Positions 1-6,095 of a DNA stretch of 6,357 nt are shown one piece after another. The notes below the pieces were generated by a model. It worked only from the letters and a program-made list of their open reading frames with translations, was not told the DNA's origin and made no database searches. Within the stretch, counting starts at the first letter, position 1; each line of letters starts with the position of its first letter. The stretch is from Candidatus Gastranaerophilales bacterium. GTDB taxonomy: Bacteria > Cyanobacteriota > Vampirovibrionia > Gastranaerophilales > Gastranaerophilaceae. Location: contig CALUTA010000091.1 in the NCBI GenBank assembly GCA_944323585.1, positions 1 through 6,357 of the forward strand, in the 5' to 3' direction. The position numbers and the translations under genes were made by a program.

Positions 1-4
1 AAAA

Positions 5-77
5 TACCCCCAAGCGAATTCGAATCGCTGTCTACACCGTGAAAGGGTGTTGTCCTAGGCCTCTAGACGATGGGGGC
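5..77 (-). tRNA. trnE: tRNA-Glu (anticodon UUC)
   Basis: A full 73-nt cloverleaf reads on the minus strand. The acceptor strand GCCCCCA (77-71) pairs with UGGGGGU (12-6), closing with a G1-U72 wobble and discriminator A at 5. The anticodon stem ACACC/GGUGU encloses loop CUUUCAC, so the anticodon UUC lies at 43-41. The T arm is AGCGA-UUCGAAU-UCGCU. It decodes GAA/GAG and supplies Glu-tRNA for translation; in organisms using the C5 pathway it also feeds tetrapyrrole synthesis. CCA is not encoded: TTTT follows the discriminator, so CCA must be added by nucleotidyltransferase. The sequence is of the cyanobacterial/plastid trnE kind. It is transcribed divergently from clpC. Confidence 0.97.
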
Positions 78-99
78 TTGTATTTCTTTCACGTTTTTA

Positions 100-128
100 A
101 TTCTATTTTAAACAAAATTAAATGTCAA
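100..128 (-). promoter_or_regulatory. Sigma70-type promoter of tRNA-Glu
   Basis: On the minus strand a perfect -35 TTGACA (128-123) is followed by 17 nt and a -10 TAGAAT (105-100). The predicted transcript start near position 93 leaves a leader of about 16 nt before the mature tRNA at 77. Hexamers and spacing both fit the housekeeping consensus, as expected for a stable RNA gene. Confidence 0.85.
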
Positions 129-145
129 GAGTTTTGTTTTATGAA

Positions 146-180
146 TTAGAAAATTTCTAAAATACAAACAGATGTATTTT
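146..180. promoter_or_regulatory. Two abutting inverted repeats upstream of clpC
   Basis: The first repeat is TTAGAAA (146-152), one central A, then TTTCTAA (154-160), a perfect 7-bp palindrome. The second is AAAATACA (159-166), a 6-nt gap, then TGTATTTT (173-180), a perfect 8-bp repeat that could also form a hairpin followed by a T-run. They lie between the tRNA-Glu -35 (123-128) and the clpC -35 (191-196), where an activator or repressor could bind. They match neither the CtsR heptad repeat nor the CIRCE (HrcA) element. In AT-rich DNA such repeats can arise by chance, so the regulatory role is inference. Confidence 0.35.
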
Positions 181-190
181 TTGTAACAGG

Positions 191-219
191 TTGAAACTTT
201 TTTATTTTTTATGTAAAAT
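191..219 (+). promoter_or_regulatory. Sigma70-type promoter of clpC
   Basis: The -35 TTGAAA (191-196) and -10 TAAAAT (214-219) are 17 nt apart, and each matches the consensus at five of six positions. The predicted start near 226 gives a leader of about 28 nt. The upstream in-frame TTG codon at 191 falls inside the -35 hexamer, which argues against it as a translation start. Confidence 0.65.
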
Positions 220-243
220 ATATATATCTGAATATGATAAGAT

Positions 244-248
244 AGGAG
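244..248 (+). promoter_or_regulatory. Ribosome binding site fixing the clpC start
   Basis: AGGAG lies 5 nt before the ATG at 254. The reading frame is open further upstream, to a TTG at 191. However, this Shine-Dalgarno and the conserved N-terminus MFERFTEKA, which is where ClpC proteins begin, place the real start at 254. Confidence 0.85.
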
Positions 249-253
249 AGAAA

Positions 254-2755
254 ATGTTTGAACGGTTTACCGAGAAAGCTATAAAGGTTATAATGTTGGC
301 TCAGGAGGAAGCAAGACGCCTCGGACACAATTTTGTCGGAACGGAACAGGTGCTTCTGGGACTTATTGGAGAAGGCACCGGAGTTGCTGCAAAAACACTT
401 AAATCTATGGGTGTTACACTAAAAGATGCCAGAGCCGAAGTTGAAAAAATTATCGGCAGAGGCTCAGGATTTGTTGCTGTTGAAATCCCTTTTACTCCGA
501 GAGCCAAAAGAGTTCTGGAGCTGTCATGGGATGAGGCAAGACAATTGGGCCACAACTATATAGGTACAGAACACCTTTTGCTTGGCTTAATCAGAGAAGG
601 TGAAGGGGTTGCCGCAAGAGTTCTTGAAAACCTCGGAGTGGATTTGAATAAAATCAGAAGCAATGTTATCAAGATGCTCGGCGAAACCAAACCTCAAAGT
701 TCATCCTCAAGCAGTTCAAGTTCTTCATCATCTTCTTCAGGCGGGAAAACAAAAACCCCGAGCCTTGATGAATTTGGCCGTGATTTAACGCTTGCGGCTC
801 AGGAGTTGAGGCTTGATCCTGTTGTCGGCAGAGAAAAAGAAATCGAGCGTGTAATTCAAATTCTTGCCAGACGCACCAAAAATAACCCTGTATTGATAGG
901 TGAACCCGGTGTCGGTAAAACAGCCGTTGCGGAAGGACTTGCAATCAGAATCGTAAATTCGGAAGTTCCTGATATATTGGACGGCAAAAAGGTAATTCAG
1001 CTTGATATGGGGCTTCTGGTCGCAGGTACAAAATACAGAGGTGAATTTGAAGAACGTCTTAAAAAAATTATGGACGAAATTCGTCAGGCAGGAAATATTA
1101 TTCTTGTAATTGATGAAATGCACACTCTTATCGGAGCAGGTGCAGCCGAAGGTGCCATTGATGCGGCAAATATTCTGAAACCTGCGCTTTCCAGAGGCGA
1201 AATTCAGGTTATCGGTGCAACAACTCTTGATGAGTACAGAAAATATGTTGAAAAAGATTCTGCACTCGAAAGACGTTTCCAGCCTGTTATGATTGATGAA
1301 CCGACTGAAGAAGAATCAATCGAGATTATCAAAGGTATCAAAAGCAAGTACGAAGAACACCACAAATTGATAATTTCAGACGAAGCAATTGTTGCGGCCG
1401 TAAAACTTTCAAACAAATATATAACAGACAGATTTTTGCCGGATAAAGCGATTGATGTAATTGATGAGGCAAGTTCTAAGGTGCGCCTGAAAGTTTCAAC
1501 GCTTTCACCTGAAGGTAAAGAGCTTGAAAAAGAACTTAAAGGCCTTATCAAAGAAAAAGAAGATGCAATCCGCAATCAGCAGTTTGAGCGTGCAAGCCAG
1601 CTCAGGGACGAAGAAGCTGACATGAAAGAAAGAATTCGTGAAATGGCTCAAAAATACAGAGAAGAACACGAAGCAAACAAACCGACTGTTACAGCTGAAA
1701 ATGTTGCGGAAGTTATAGCCACAATGACCGGTGTTCCGGTTACAAAACTGACAGAAGGCGAAAGCGAAAGGCTTCTTAAACTTGAAGATACTCTTCATGC
1801 CAGAGTAATCGGCCAGCATGATGCAGTTGTAGCGATTTCGAAAGCAATCAGACGTGCAAGAGTCGGACTGAAAAGCCCGAACAGACCGATTGGAAGCTTT
1901 ATCTTCTGCGGGCCTACAGGTGTTGGTAAAACAGAACTTGCAAAGGCGCTTGCTGAAGCCGTATTCGGCTCTGAAGACAACATGATAAGGGTTGATATGT
2001 CAGAATTTATGGAAAAACATTCAACCGCAAAACTTATCGGCTCACCTCCGGGGTATGTCGGATATGATGACGGCGGACATCTGACCGAATTGGTTCGCAA
2101 AAAGCCTTATTCAGTTGTCTTGTTTGACGAAATCGAAAAAGCTCATCCGGATGTATTCAATATCATGCTCCAGATTCTTGATGACGGTCGTCTGACAGAT
2201 GCCAAAGGAAGACATGTCAATTTCAAAAATACGATTATAATTATGACATCTAACGTTGGCGCAAGCATGATTACAAATACATCAAAACTCGGCTTTACAA
2301 CGGCAGAAGATGAGTCTAAAGATAAATATGAAAAACTGAAAGACACTGTTACTGAAGAAATGAAAAAAGCTTTCAGACCGGAGTTCCTCAACCGTATTGA
2401 TGAAACAATCGTATTCTCACATTTGAGTCAGGAAGAAATAAGACAGATTGTTGATTTGATGTTGAAAGATCTGTTCAAACGTCTTGCTGAACGTGAATTG
2501 TCAGTGGAAGTTACGGATGAAGTTAAGGACCATCTGGCTAAGAACGGATATTCCGAGGCCTATGGTGCAAGACCGTTGAGAAGGTTAATTCAGCGTAAAA
2601 TCGAAGATATGTTAGCTGAAGAAATTCTTTCAGGAAAATACTCTCCTGGCGATACAATAAGGATAACTCTTGTAGATGACAAGATTACGTTTGAAAGAGC
2701 CAAAACAAAGAAAACTAAATCCAAAGAAGAACCGGAAGAAGTTACACAATCATAA
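254..2755 (+). CDS. clpC: ClpC, AAA+ unfoldase of the Clp protease (Hsp100)
   Basis: This 833-residue cytosolic protein is predicted to be a hexameric AAA+ ATPase that unfolds substrates and threads them into ClpP. Residues 1-145 hold the double Clp-N repeat (HNFVGTEQVLLGL near 25-37, HNYIGTEHLLLGL near 100-112) that binds adaptors and substrates. A run of 14 serines (149-162) links it to ring D1, which has Walker A GEPGVGKT (216-223), Walker B VIDE (E288) and arginines R340/R341. A UVR/M-domain coiled coil (about 432-467) marks it as ClpC rather than ClpA. Ring D2 has Walker A GPTGVGKT (553-560), Walker B LFDE (E626) and R714. The tripeptide LGF (679-681) is the expected ClpP-docking loop, so it should work with a protease and not as a ClpB-type disaggregase. 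Both ATPase sites look intact. The sequence is of the cyanobacterial type. The tail is highly charged (Lys/Glu-rich). It is monocistronic, with its own promoter and terminator. Confidence 0.97.
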   Translation: MFERFTEKAIKVIMLAQEEARRLGHNFVGTEQVLLGLIGEGTGVAAKTLKSMGVTLKDARAEVEKIIGRGSGFVAVEIPFTPRAKRVLELSWDEARQLGHNYIGTEHLLLGLIREGEGVAARVLENLGVDLNKIRSNVIKMLGETKPQSSSSSSSSSSSSSSGGKTKTPSLDEFGRDLTLAAQELRLDPVVGREKEIERVIQILARRTKNNPVLIGEPGVGKTAVAEGLAIRIVNSEVPDILDGKKVIQLDMGLLVAGTKYRGEFEERLKKIMDEIRQAGNIILVIDEMHTLIGAGAAEGAIDAANILKPALSRGEIQVIGATTLDEYRKYVEKDSALERRFQPVMIDEPTEEESIEIIKGIKSKYEEHHKLIISDEAIVAAVKLSNKYITDRFLPDKAIDVIDEASSKVRLKVSTLSPEGKELEKELKGLIKEKEDAIRNQQFERASQLRDEEADMKERIREMAQKYREEHEANKPTVTAENVAEVIATMTGVPVTKLTEGESERLLKLEDTLHARVIGQHDAVVAISKAIRRARVGLKSPNRPIGSFIFCGPTGVGKTELAKALAEAVFGSEDNMIRVDMSEFMEKHSTAKLIGSPPGYVGYDDGGHLTELVRKKPYSVVLFDEIEKAHPDVFNIMLQILDDGRLTDAKGRHVNFKNTIIIMTSNVGASMITNTSKLGFTTAEDESKDKYEKLKDTVTEEMKKAFRPEFLNRIDETIVFSHLSQEEIRQIVDLMLKDLFKRLAERELSVEVTDEVKDHLAKNGYSEAYGARPLRRLIQRKIEDMLAEEILSGKYSPGDTIRITLVDDKITFERAKTKKTKSKEEPEEVTQS

Positions 2756-2759
2756 TTAT

Positions 2760-2789
2760 AAAAAGCAGACTTTAAAAAGTCTGCTTTTT
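2760..2789 (+). terminator. Intrinsic terminator of clpC
   Basis: A perfect 13-bp stem (2760-2772 with 2777-2789) closes a TAAA loop and ends in five T residues, starting four bases after the clpC stop. Its A-rich 5' arm means it could also work in the opposite direction, but no minus-strand gene runs into it. Confidence 0.9.
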
Positions 2790-2881
2790 AGTTAAAATTA
2801 ATAGAGCAATTATACTTATACGCAAAAAAATGTTTAGATGTTAGCGGTGTGTCAAAGATGCTCATGCTACAGGCTGTTAAA

Positions 2882-2910
2882 TTGGCAATTTTATATAATT
2901 TTGTTATAAT
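2882..2910 (+). promoter_or_regulatory. Extended -10 promoter of the small basic gene
   Basis: The -35 TTGGCA (2882-2887) and a perfect -10 TATAAT (2905-2910) are 17 nt apart, with TGT just before the -10 forming an extended -10 motif. The predicted start near 2917 gives a leader of only about 17 nt, containing AAGGAGG (2922-2928). This is among the strongest-looking expression signals in the window. TGGCAA (2883-2888) and TTGCCA (2915-2920) form an inverted repeat around the promoter core and may be operator half-sites. Confidence 0.8.
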
Positions 2911-2933
2911 AAATTTGCCACAAGGAGGTTTAT

Positions 2934-3284
2934 ATGAAAGTATTATCAATTAGCAACAATCAGAATATTGCCAGTAGAGGGAAGGGGATGAATGACTCCT
3001 TGGAGCATTTAGGAAACATTACTAAAAAAAGCTTGGGGGCAGGACAAGTTACCCGACGTACTTCCAAAAGAGCCTTATCTCGTGAACATTTACTGAACGG
3101 ACATTTTACTGAAATTGACGGAGTAGAAGATCCTATAAAACGTTTCTCAAATACTATGAAAAAAAGATTTGCTTCTGTAAAAGTTATACTAAGACAACCC
3201 AAAAGAGTTTTAACTCGTGAACAAATAAGAAATACATATTCAAAATTATTTAACCCGCAAAAACTCAATCCTAATAATAAGTAG
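2934..3284 (+). CDS. Small basic protein with internal duplication, function unknown
   Basis: I do not recognise this 116-residue protein. It is Lys/Arg-rich, with no signal peptide, membrane segment or cysteine. The start is secure: AAGGAGG lies 5 nt before the ATG, behind a strong promoter. It contains an ungapped internal repeat with a period of 45 residues (21-56 and 66-101) with about 12 of 36 identities, including NxxKK and KRxL(S/T)RE. At the DNA level the KRxL(S/T)RE cores (3064-3088 and 3199-3223) match at 22 of 25 bases, suggesting a fairly recent duplication. The motif around PKRVLTREQI resembles the turn preceding a helix in OmpR-type winged-helix domains (GRVLTREQLL). Both copies are too short to be such a domain, so DNA or RNA binding is only a guess. 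The stop codon lies within a REP-like element. It stands alone, convergent with the TPR gene. Confidence 0.75.
   Translation: MKVLSISNNQNIASRGKGMNDSLEHLGNITKKSLGAGQVTRRTSKRALSREHLLNGHFTEIDGVEDPIKRFSNTMKKRFASVKVILRQPKRVLTREQIRNTYSKLFNPQKLNPNNK
2994..3236 (+). repeat. Intragenic duplicated unit, 135-bp period
   Basis: Two in-frame copies of a 36-codon unit start at 2994 and 3129, inside the small basic gene. The best conserved stretch is 3064-3088 against 3199-3223, with three mismatches in 25 bases. The copies encode KRALSRE (residues 45-51) and KRVLTRE (90-96). Confidence 0.7.
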
Positions 3285-3304
3285 GGTGCGTCGTTTGACG
3301 CACC
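3281..3304 (+). repeat. REP-like element: GTAG head plus perfect palindrome
   Basis: GTAG (3281-3284) is followed directly by GGTGCGTC (3285-3292), loop GTTT, and GACGCACC (3297-3304). The 8-bp stem is perfect and unusually GC-rich for its surroundings. A GTAG-type tetranucleotide next to a palindrome is the known architecture of REP elements mobilised by TnpA_REP (RAYT) transposases. The TAG of the head is also the stop codon of the small gene. The hairpin sits between two convergent genes and may help stop transcription, but no T-run follows at once (TTTTT comes 10 nt later at 3314), so it is not a canonical terminator. Confidence 0.55.
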
Positions 3305-3338
3305 GTAAAAAGTCTTTTTGTACTTAAATTTATGTTGA

Positions 3339-4742
3339 TTAATCCTTGTTAAAAAATCTCATAATTTTATCAAGCCAGCCTTCTTCTTCAGTCACTTCCA
3401 TTTCAGTATTTTCAAGTTTTGCAAGGTGCTTTTTCACGGCCTCATAGTCAGGAACTGATGTTGATTGAAGATATTTTTTATAAAATGCAATGGCAGAAGG
3501 CTTGTTTTTTAATTTTTCATAAGTTTGCGCAAGGCGTTTTATGAGGGTATAATTTCTTTTGTCTGCTTCGTGCCACATTTCCAGAAAGTCGCATTCGCCT
3601 CTGTAGTCGCCAATATCATTTCTGAAATCAGCAAGTTTTTCAAGCGCTTTTGTGTTATTCGGCTCAAGTTTTATGATACGTTCGTAAACTTCCATTGCGT
3701 GGTTTTTGTCCCCGATTTCTTCAAGAAGGGCAGACAAAGAGTTCAAAAGATCCAAATCATCATCTCTAATCTGATAAGCATTTAAGTATTCATTGACCGC
3801 AATGTCTTTGTTTCCTCTTAAAATATTGTATTTTCCCCAGTTGATATGCGCGTTGTAGTCATCCTTTTTATTTTCATAAATAAGTGCTCTCATCTGGTAT
3901 GTAAGCGGGGAATTCTTCATATATTTGTCGAACTCATCAACTTCAGCTAGCGCCTCATCAAATTTATTTTTCATAAAATAATACTGTGCCATAAGAGAAT
4001 GATATCTTGCGGAAGTCTTATACTTGTCTTTTGTTTCCTGAAGAATTGCGAATGCTTTTTCATCTTCTCCGCAATCCAGAAGACATTTTACTTTTGTAAG
4101 TTCGTTTTTTGTAATCTCAAGTGCTTTTTTTGCATTGTTATCTTTAATATAAAGATCAGCCAGAGCCTCTCTTACATCATCACTGTCAATATTTTTTGCC
4201 ATTGCTCTTTCAAGTACGTTGATTGCACTTGGAATGGCATTTTCTTTGATGTACAGATTTGAAAGAAAAAGGTATGTTTCTTTTGGCACATCGTCATAGT
4301 CAAGAATTCTTAAATATTCATCAATGGCTTTTGTCGGATTGCCGGTCTGTGCATATAGATTTGCAAGGACAAATCGTGTTTTTATAATGTCTTTTTCTTC
4401 CTGAGTGTTAGCCAGTGCTTTTTTAAAGTCATTTATGGCATGTTCAAATTTGTGTTCAATAGAATGAAGGTTTCCTCTGTGGATATAGTATTTGAATTTG
4501 TCTATATCCTGATAAATATCCATTAACTGCTCATAAACCATTGTATTTGTGGCATCAAATTCCAGAATTTTTGAATAGTAATCAGCAGCCTCCTGTTTAT
4601 GTCCGAGCATCATTGCCAGATGCCCCAGACGTTCAATAATGTTCATATCCTTCGGATTTTTGTCATAAAGTTTTTTGTATTCTTCAAAAGCTTTGTCATA
4701 TTGTTCGTTTTCTTCAAATTGTTCTGCGATTTGTATGCTCAT
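3339..4742 (-). CDS. Tetratricopeptide-repeat (TPR) protein
   Basis: This 467-residue protein consists almost entirely of TPR helix pairs, roughly ten to twelve of them. Clear ones lie near residues 34-67, 83-115, 120-152, 155-187, 245-278, 331-364 (ending LEPNN) and 397-430. TPRs form superhelical protein-binding scaffolds; no enzymatic motif is visible and the partner is unknown. There is no signal peptide, so a cytoplasmic location is likely. After an acidic stretch (about 446-454) the protein ends in GWLDKIMRFFNKD (455-467), which could form an amphipathic, membrane- or partner-binding helix. AAGGAG (4754-4749) lies 6 nt before the ATG. The gene starts 57 bp after the pth stop on the same strand, with no obvious promoter of its own, so co-transcription with pth is likely. 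Its 3' end converges on the small basic gene. Confidence 0.9.
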   Translation of the reverse strand: MSIQIAEQFEENEQYDKAFEEYKKLYDKNPKDMNIIERLGHLAMMLGHKQEAADYYSKILEFDATNTMVYEQLMDIYQDIDKFKYYIHRGNLHSIEHKFEHAINDFKKALANTQEEKDIIKTRFVLANLYAQTGNPTKAIDEYLRILDYDDVPKETYLFLSNLYIKENAIPSAINVLERAMAKNIDSDDVREALADLYIKDNNAKKALEITKNELTKVKCLLDCGEDEKAFAILQETKDKYKTSARYHSLMAQYYFMKNKFDEALAEVDEFDKYMKNSPLTYQMRALIYENKKDDYNAHINWGKYNILRGNKDIAVNEYLNAYQIRDDDLDLLNSLSALLEEIGDKNHAMEVYERIIKLEPNNTKALEKLADFRNDIGDYRGECDFLEMWHEADKRNYTLIKRLAQTYEKLKNKPSAIAFYKKYLQSTSVPDYEAVKKHLAKLENTEMEVTEEEGWLDKIMRFFNKD

Positions 4743-4785
4743 TGATTACTCCTTATTAAGAAAATTATACTTGAAAATTTTTATA

Positions 4786-4834
4786 TGAAAACAGCCCGGT
4801 TAGTTATTGTAATTGTTCTGGGCTTTTTCTATAC
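4786..4834 (-). terminator. Weak hairpin at the pth 3' end, possible attenuator
   Basis: On the minus strand AAAAGCCC pairs with GGGCT and, across a bulged G, with TTTT, overlapping the last codons and stop of pth. The loop is about 20 nt and the GC core only five pairs. If it works, it would partly end transcription after pth and lower expression of the TPR gene. I rate it as only possible. Confidence 0.3.
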
Positions 4835-5360
4835 CGTTGTCCAGCGCAAAAAGTGCGGCTTCTGAAGTTTTGGTTAAAATGTTTTTTAATTCCGGCATCT
4901 GTTCTTTTGTAAAATTTTGGAGAACATATGCTTCAGATGGTATCGGCGGCTGGGGGCCTATTCCTATTTTGAGGCGGTTAAAGTCTTTTGTTCCGAGATG
5001 TTTGATTATTGACTTAATCCCGTTATGCCCGCCGTCAGATCCGTTGGCTCTGAACCTGATTCTGCCCAAATCAAGTGAAATATCGTCATAAATTATCAAA
5101 ATATCTTTGACATCAATTTTGTAATAGTTCATAACAGCACTCACAGCTTCGCCTGAAAGGTTCATAAAAGTTGTCGGCTTTACAAGAAGAATATCATCAG
5201 CATTATGTCTAAGTTTCGTTATCAAAGATTTAAGTTTTTTATCTTCCCTGAACTCAAGGCTGTTATCAAGCGCAATCTTATCAACAGCCATAAAACCAGC
5301 GTTGTGTCTGGTAAAAAGATATTTTTCCCCTATGTTTCCTAAGCCTGTAATTAATTTCAT
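4800..5360 (-). CDS. pth: Peptidyl-tRNA hydrolase
   Basis: Pth cleaves the ester bond of peptidyl-tRNAs that drop off stalled ribosomes, recycling tRNA in the cytosol; it is normally essential. At 186 residues it has the usual length for bacterial Pth. The family signature is complete: GLGNIG..Y..TRHNAGF (6-23) with catalytic H19 and N9; KPTTFMNLSG (61-70) with N67; YDD (91-93), where D92 corresponds to the catalytic aspartate; and GSDGGHNGIKSI (107-118) with N113. All fall one position before the E. coli numbering. The ATG is preceded by AAAGGTG (5373-5367) at 6 nt. It is divergent from the HTH gene and is probably the first gene of a pth-TPR unit. I could not pick out a convincing promoter for it in 5361-5492. 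Confidence 0.97.
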   Translation of the reverse strand: MKLITGLGNIGEKYLFTRHNAGFMAVDKIALDNSLEFREDKKLKSLITKLRHNADDILLVKPTTFMNLSGEAVSAVMNYYKIDVKDILIIYDDISLDLGRIRFRANGSDGGHNGIKSIIKHLGTKDFNRLKIGIGPQPPIPSEAYVLQNFTKEQMPELKNILTKTSEAALFALDNGIEKAQNNYNN

Positions 5361-5401
5361 TTATTTCACCTTTATATTTATTATTTTAACGCAAATAAAT
5401 A

Positions 5402-5422
5402 TTACCGCCCTGATTTACCGCC
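5402..5422. promoter_or_regulatory. TTACCGCC direct repeat between pth and the HTH gene
   Basis: Two exact copies of TTACCGCC (5402-5409 and 5415-5422) lie 13 bp apart in the divergent intergenic region, just upstream of the proposed -35 of the HTH gene and about 40-60 bp upstream of the pth start. They stand out as GC-rich words in AT-rich DNA. They could be an operator for the adjacent HTH protein or for another regulator; there is no direct evidence. Confidence 0.35.
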
Positions 5423-5429
5423 TTTTCGC

Positions 5430-5458
5430 TTAACAAAATGATAGAAAACCTTTATTTT
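5430..5458 (+). promoter_or_regulatory. Likely promoter of the HTH gene
   Basis: TTAACA (5430-5435) and TATTTT (5453-5458) are separated by 17 nt, matching the consensus at five and four of six positions. The predicted start is near 5465, giving a short leader that contains GAGGA (5481-5485). Confidence 0.45.
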
Positions 5459-5492
5459 GATAGTGAATTAAAACAAAAGTGAGGATAAAAAT

Positions 5493-6062
5493 ATGAGTGC
5501 AAAAGACAAACCGATAATTCAGCAAAAAAGTTCAGAAAAAGTTGCAAGATTTTTGGAAAAGAACGGCATTCATAAAAAAGATTTTGCGGAGATGATTGGT
5601 GTAACCCTTTCATATGTCTACAACCTTATTGATGATACAATTCCGTTTTCTACACGGGGAACAACGTTAGAAAGAATTGCAACAGTCATGGAAATTGAAC
5701 CCGAAGAATTTGAAGAATATAAAATTCCGCAGGAACCTGTTTTGATAGATGAAACCGTAGAGTTTTTAAAAAATGTGATGAAAGAAAAAGGGATAAATAC
5801 CGTTAATTTTCTGAAAGCATTTCCCCGCAAAAAGAGATTGGAAATTGTGGATATATTACGTGGACATATTCCGATACCGATTGACTACAAAGAATTGAGT
5901 ATGATAGCGCAGGTTCTTGATATAGACAAAGACGACCTGTATAACATGTGGGAAAAACGCATGAAACAGGTTCTTGAAACAAACGGCATGAATATTTATT
6001 CAAATGCGGCGTTAGTAAATGCGATGTTTGATTGTGCTAAAAAATATATAGATTTGAGTTAA
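5493..6062 (+). CDS. Tandem Xre/Cro-type helix-turn-helix protein
   Basis: This 189-residue cytosolic protein appears to be a DNA-binding regulator; its targets are unknown. The first HTH spans about residues 14-76, with helix KKDFAEMIGV (28-37) and recognition helix TLSYVYNLID (38-47). A second, more divergent copy spans about 86-155. The match is clearest at the domain ends, LERIATVMEIEPEEFEEY (59-76) and LSMIAQVLDIDKDDLYNMW (135-153), with nearly the same spacing from the KNGI/EKGI turn (25 and 100). In the second copy the turn holds a basic stretch, PRKKR (111-115). A helical C-terminal tail (about 156-189) may mediate dimerisation. The ATG is preceded by GAGGA at 7 nt. The gene is divergent from pth and ends in its own terminator. 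No phage or toxin-antitoxin partner is adjacent. The family is clear for the first domain and probable for the second. Confidence 0.85.
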   Translation: MSAKDKPIIQQKSSEKVARFLEKNGIHKKDFAEMIGVTLSYVYNLIDDTIPFSTRGTTLERIATVMEIEPEEFEEYKIPQEPVLIDETVEFLKNVMKEKGINTVNFLKAFPRKKRLEIVDILRGHIPIPIDYKELSMIAQVLDIDKDDLYNMWEKRMKQVLETNGMNIYSNAALVNAMFDCAKKYIDLS

Positions 6063-6095
6063 GGTTTTCCGTAAATAAATGATTAATTTTCTCTG

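Noticed and set aside
191..253. Upstream TTG start giving ClpC 21 extra residues
   Set aside because: The TTG lies in the -35 hexamer, has no Shine-Dalgarno, and the added residues do not fit the conserved ClpC N-terminus; AGGAG precedes the ATG at 254.
301..2391. Several minus-strand open frames of 80-120 codons across clpC
   Set aside because: They lie opposite a fully conserved gene, lack ribosome binding sites and resemble no protein; they are antisense shadows of clpC.
2790..2881. Possible tiny ORF or small RNA between the clpC terminator and the next promoter
   Set aside because: Only short frames of about 20 codons without ribosome binding sites, and no clear stem-loop; it looks like plain spacer.
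2960..3268. Minus-strand open frame opposite the small basic gene
   Set aside because: The plus-strand frame has a strong promoter, an AAGGAGG site and a coherent protein-level repeat; the antisense frame has no such signals.
3525..5091. Plus-strand open frames opposite the TPR gene and pth
   Set aside because: Their translations are rich in Phe, Cys and Ile as expected of the antisense of Lys/Glu-rich coding DNA, with no supporting signals.
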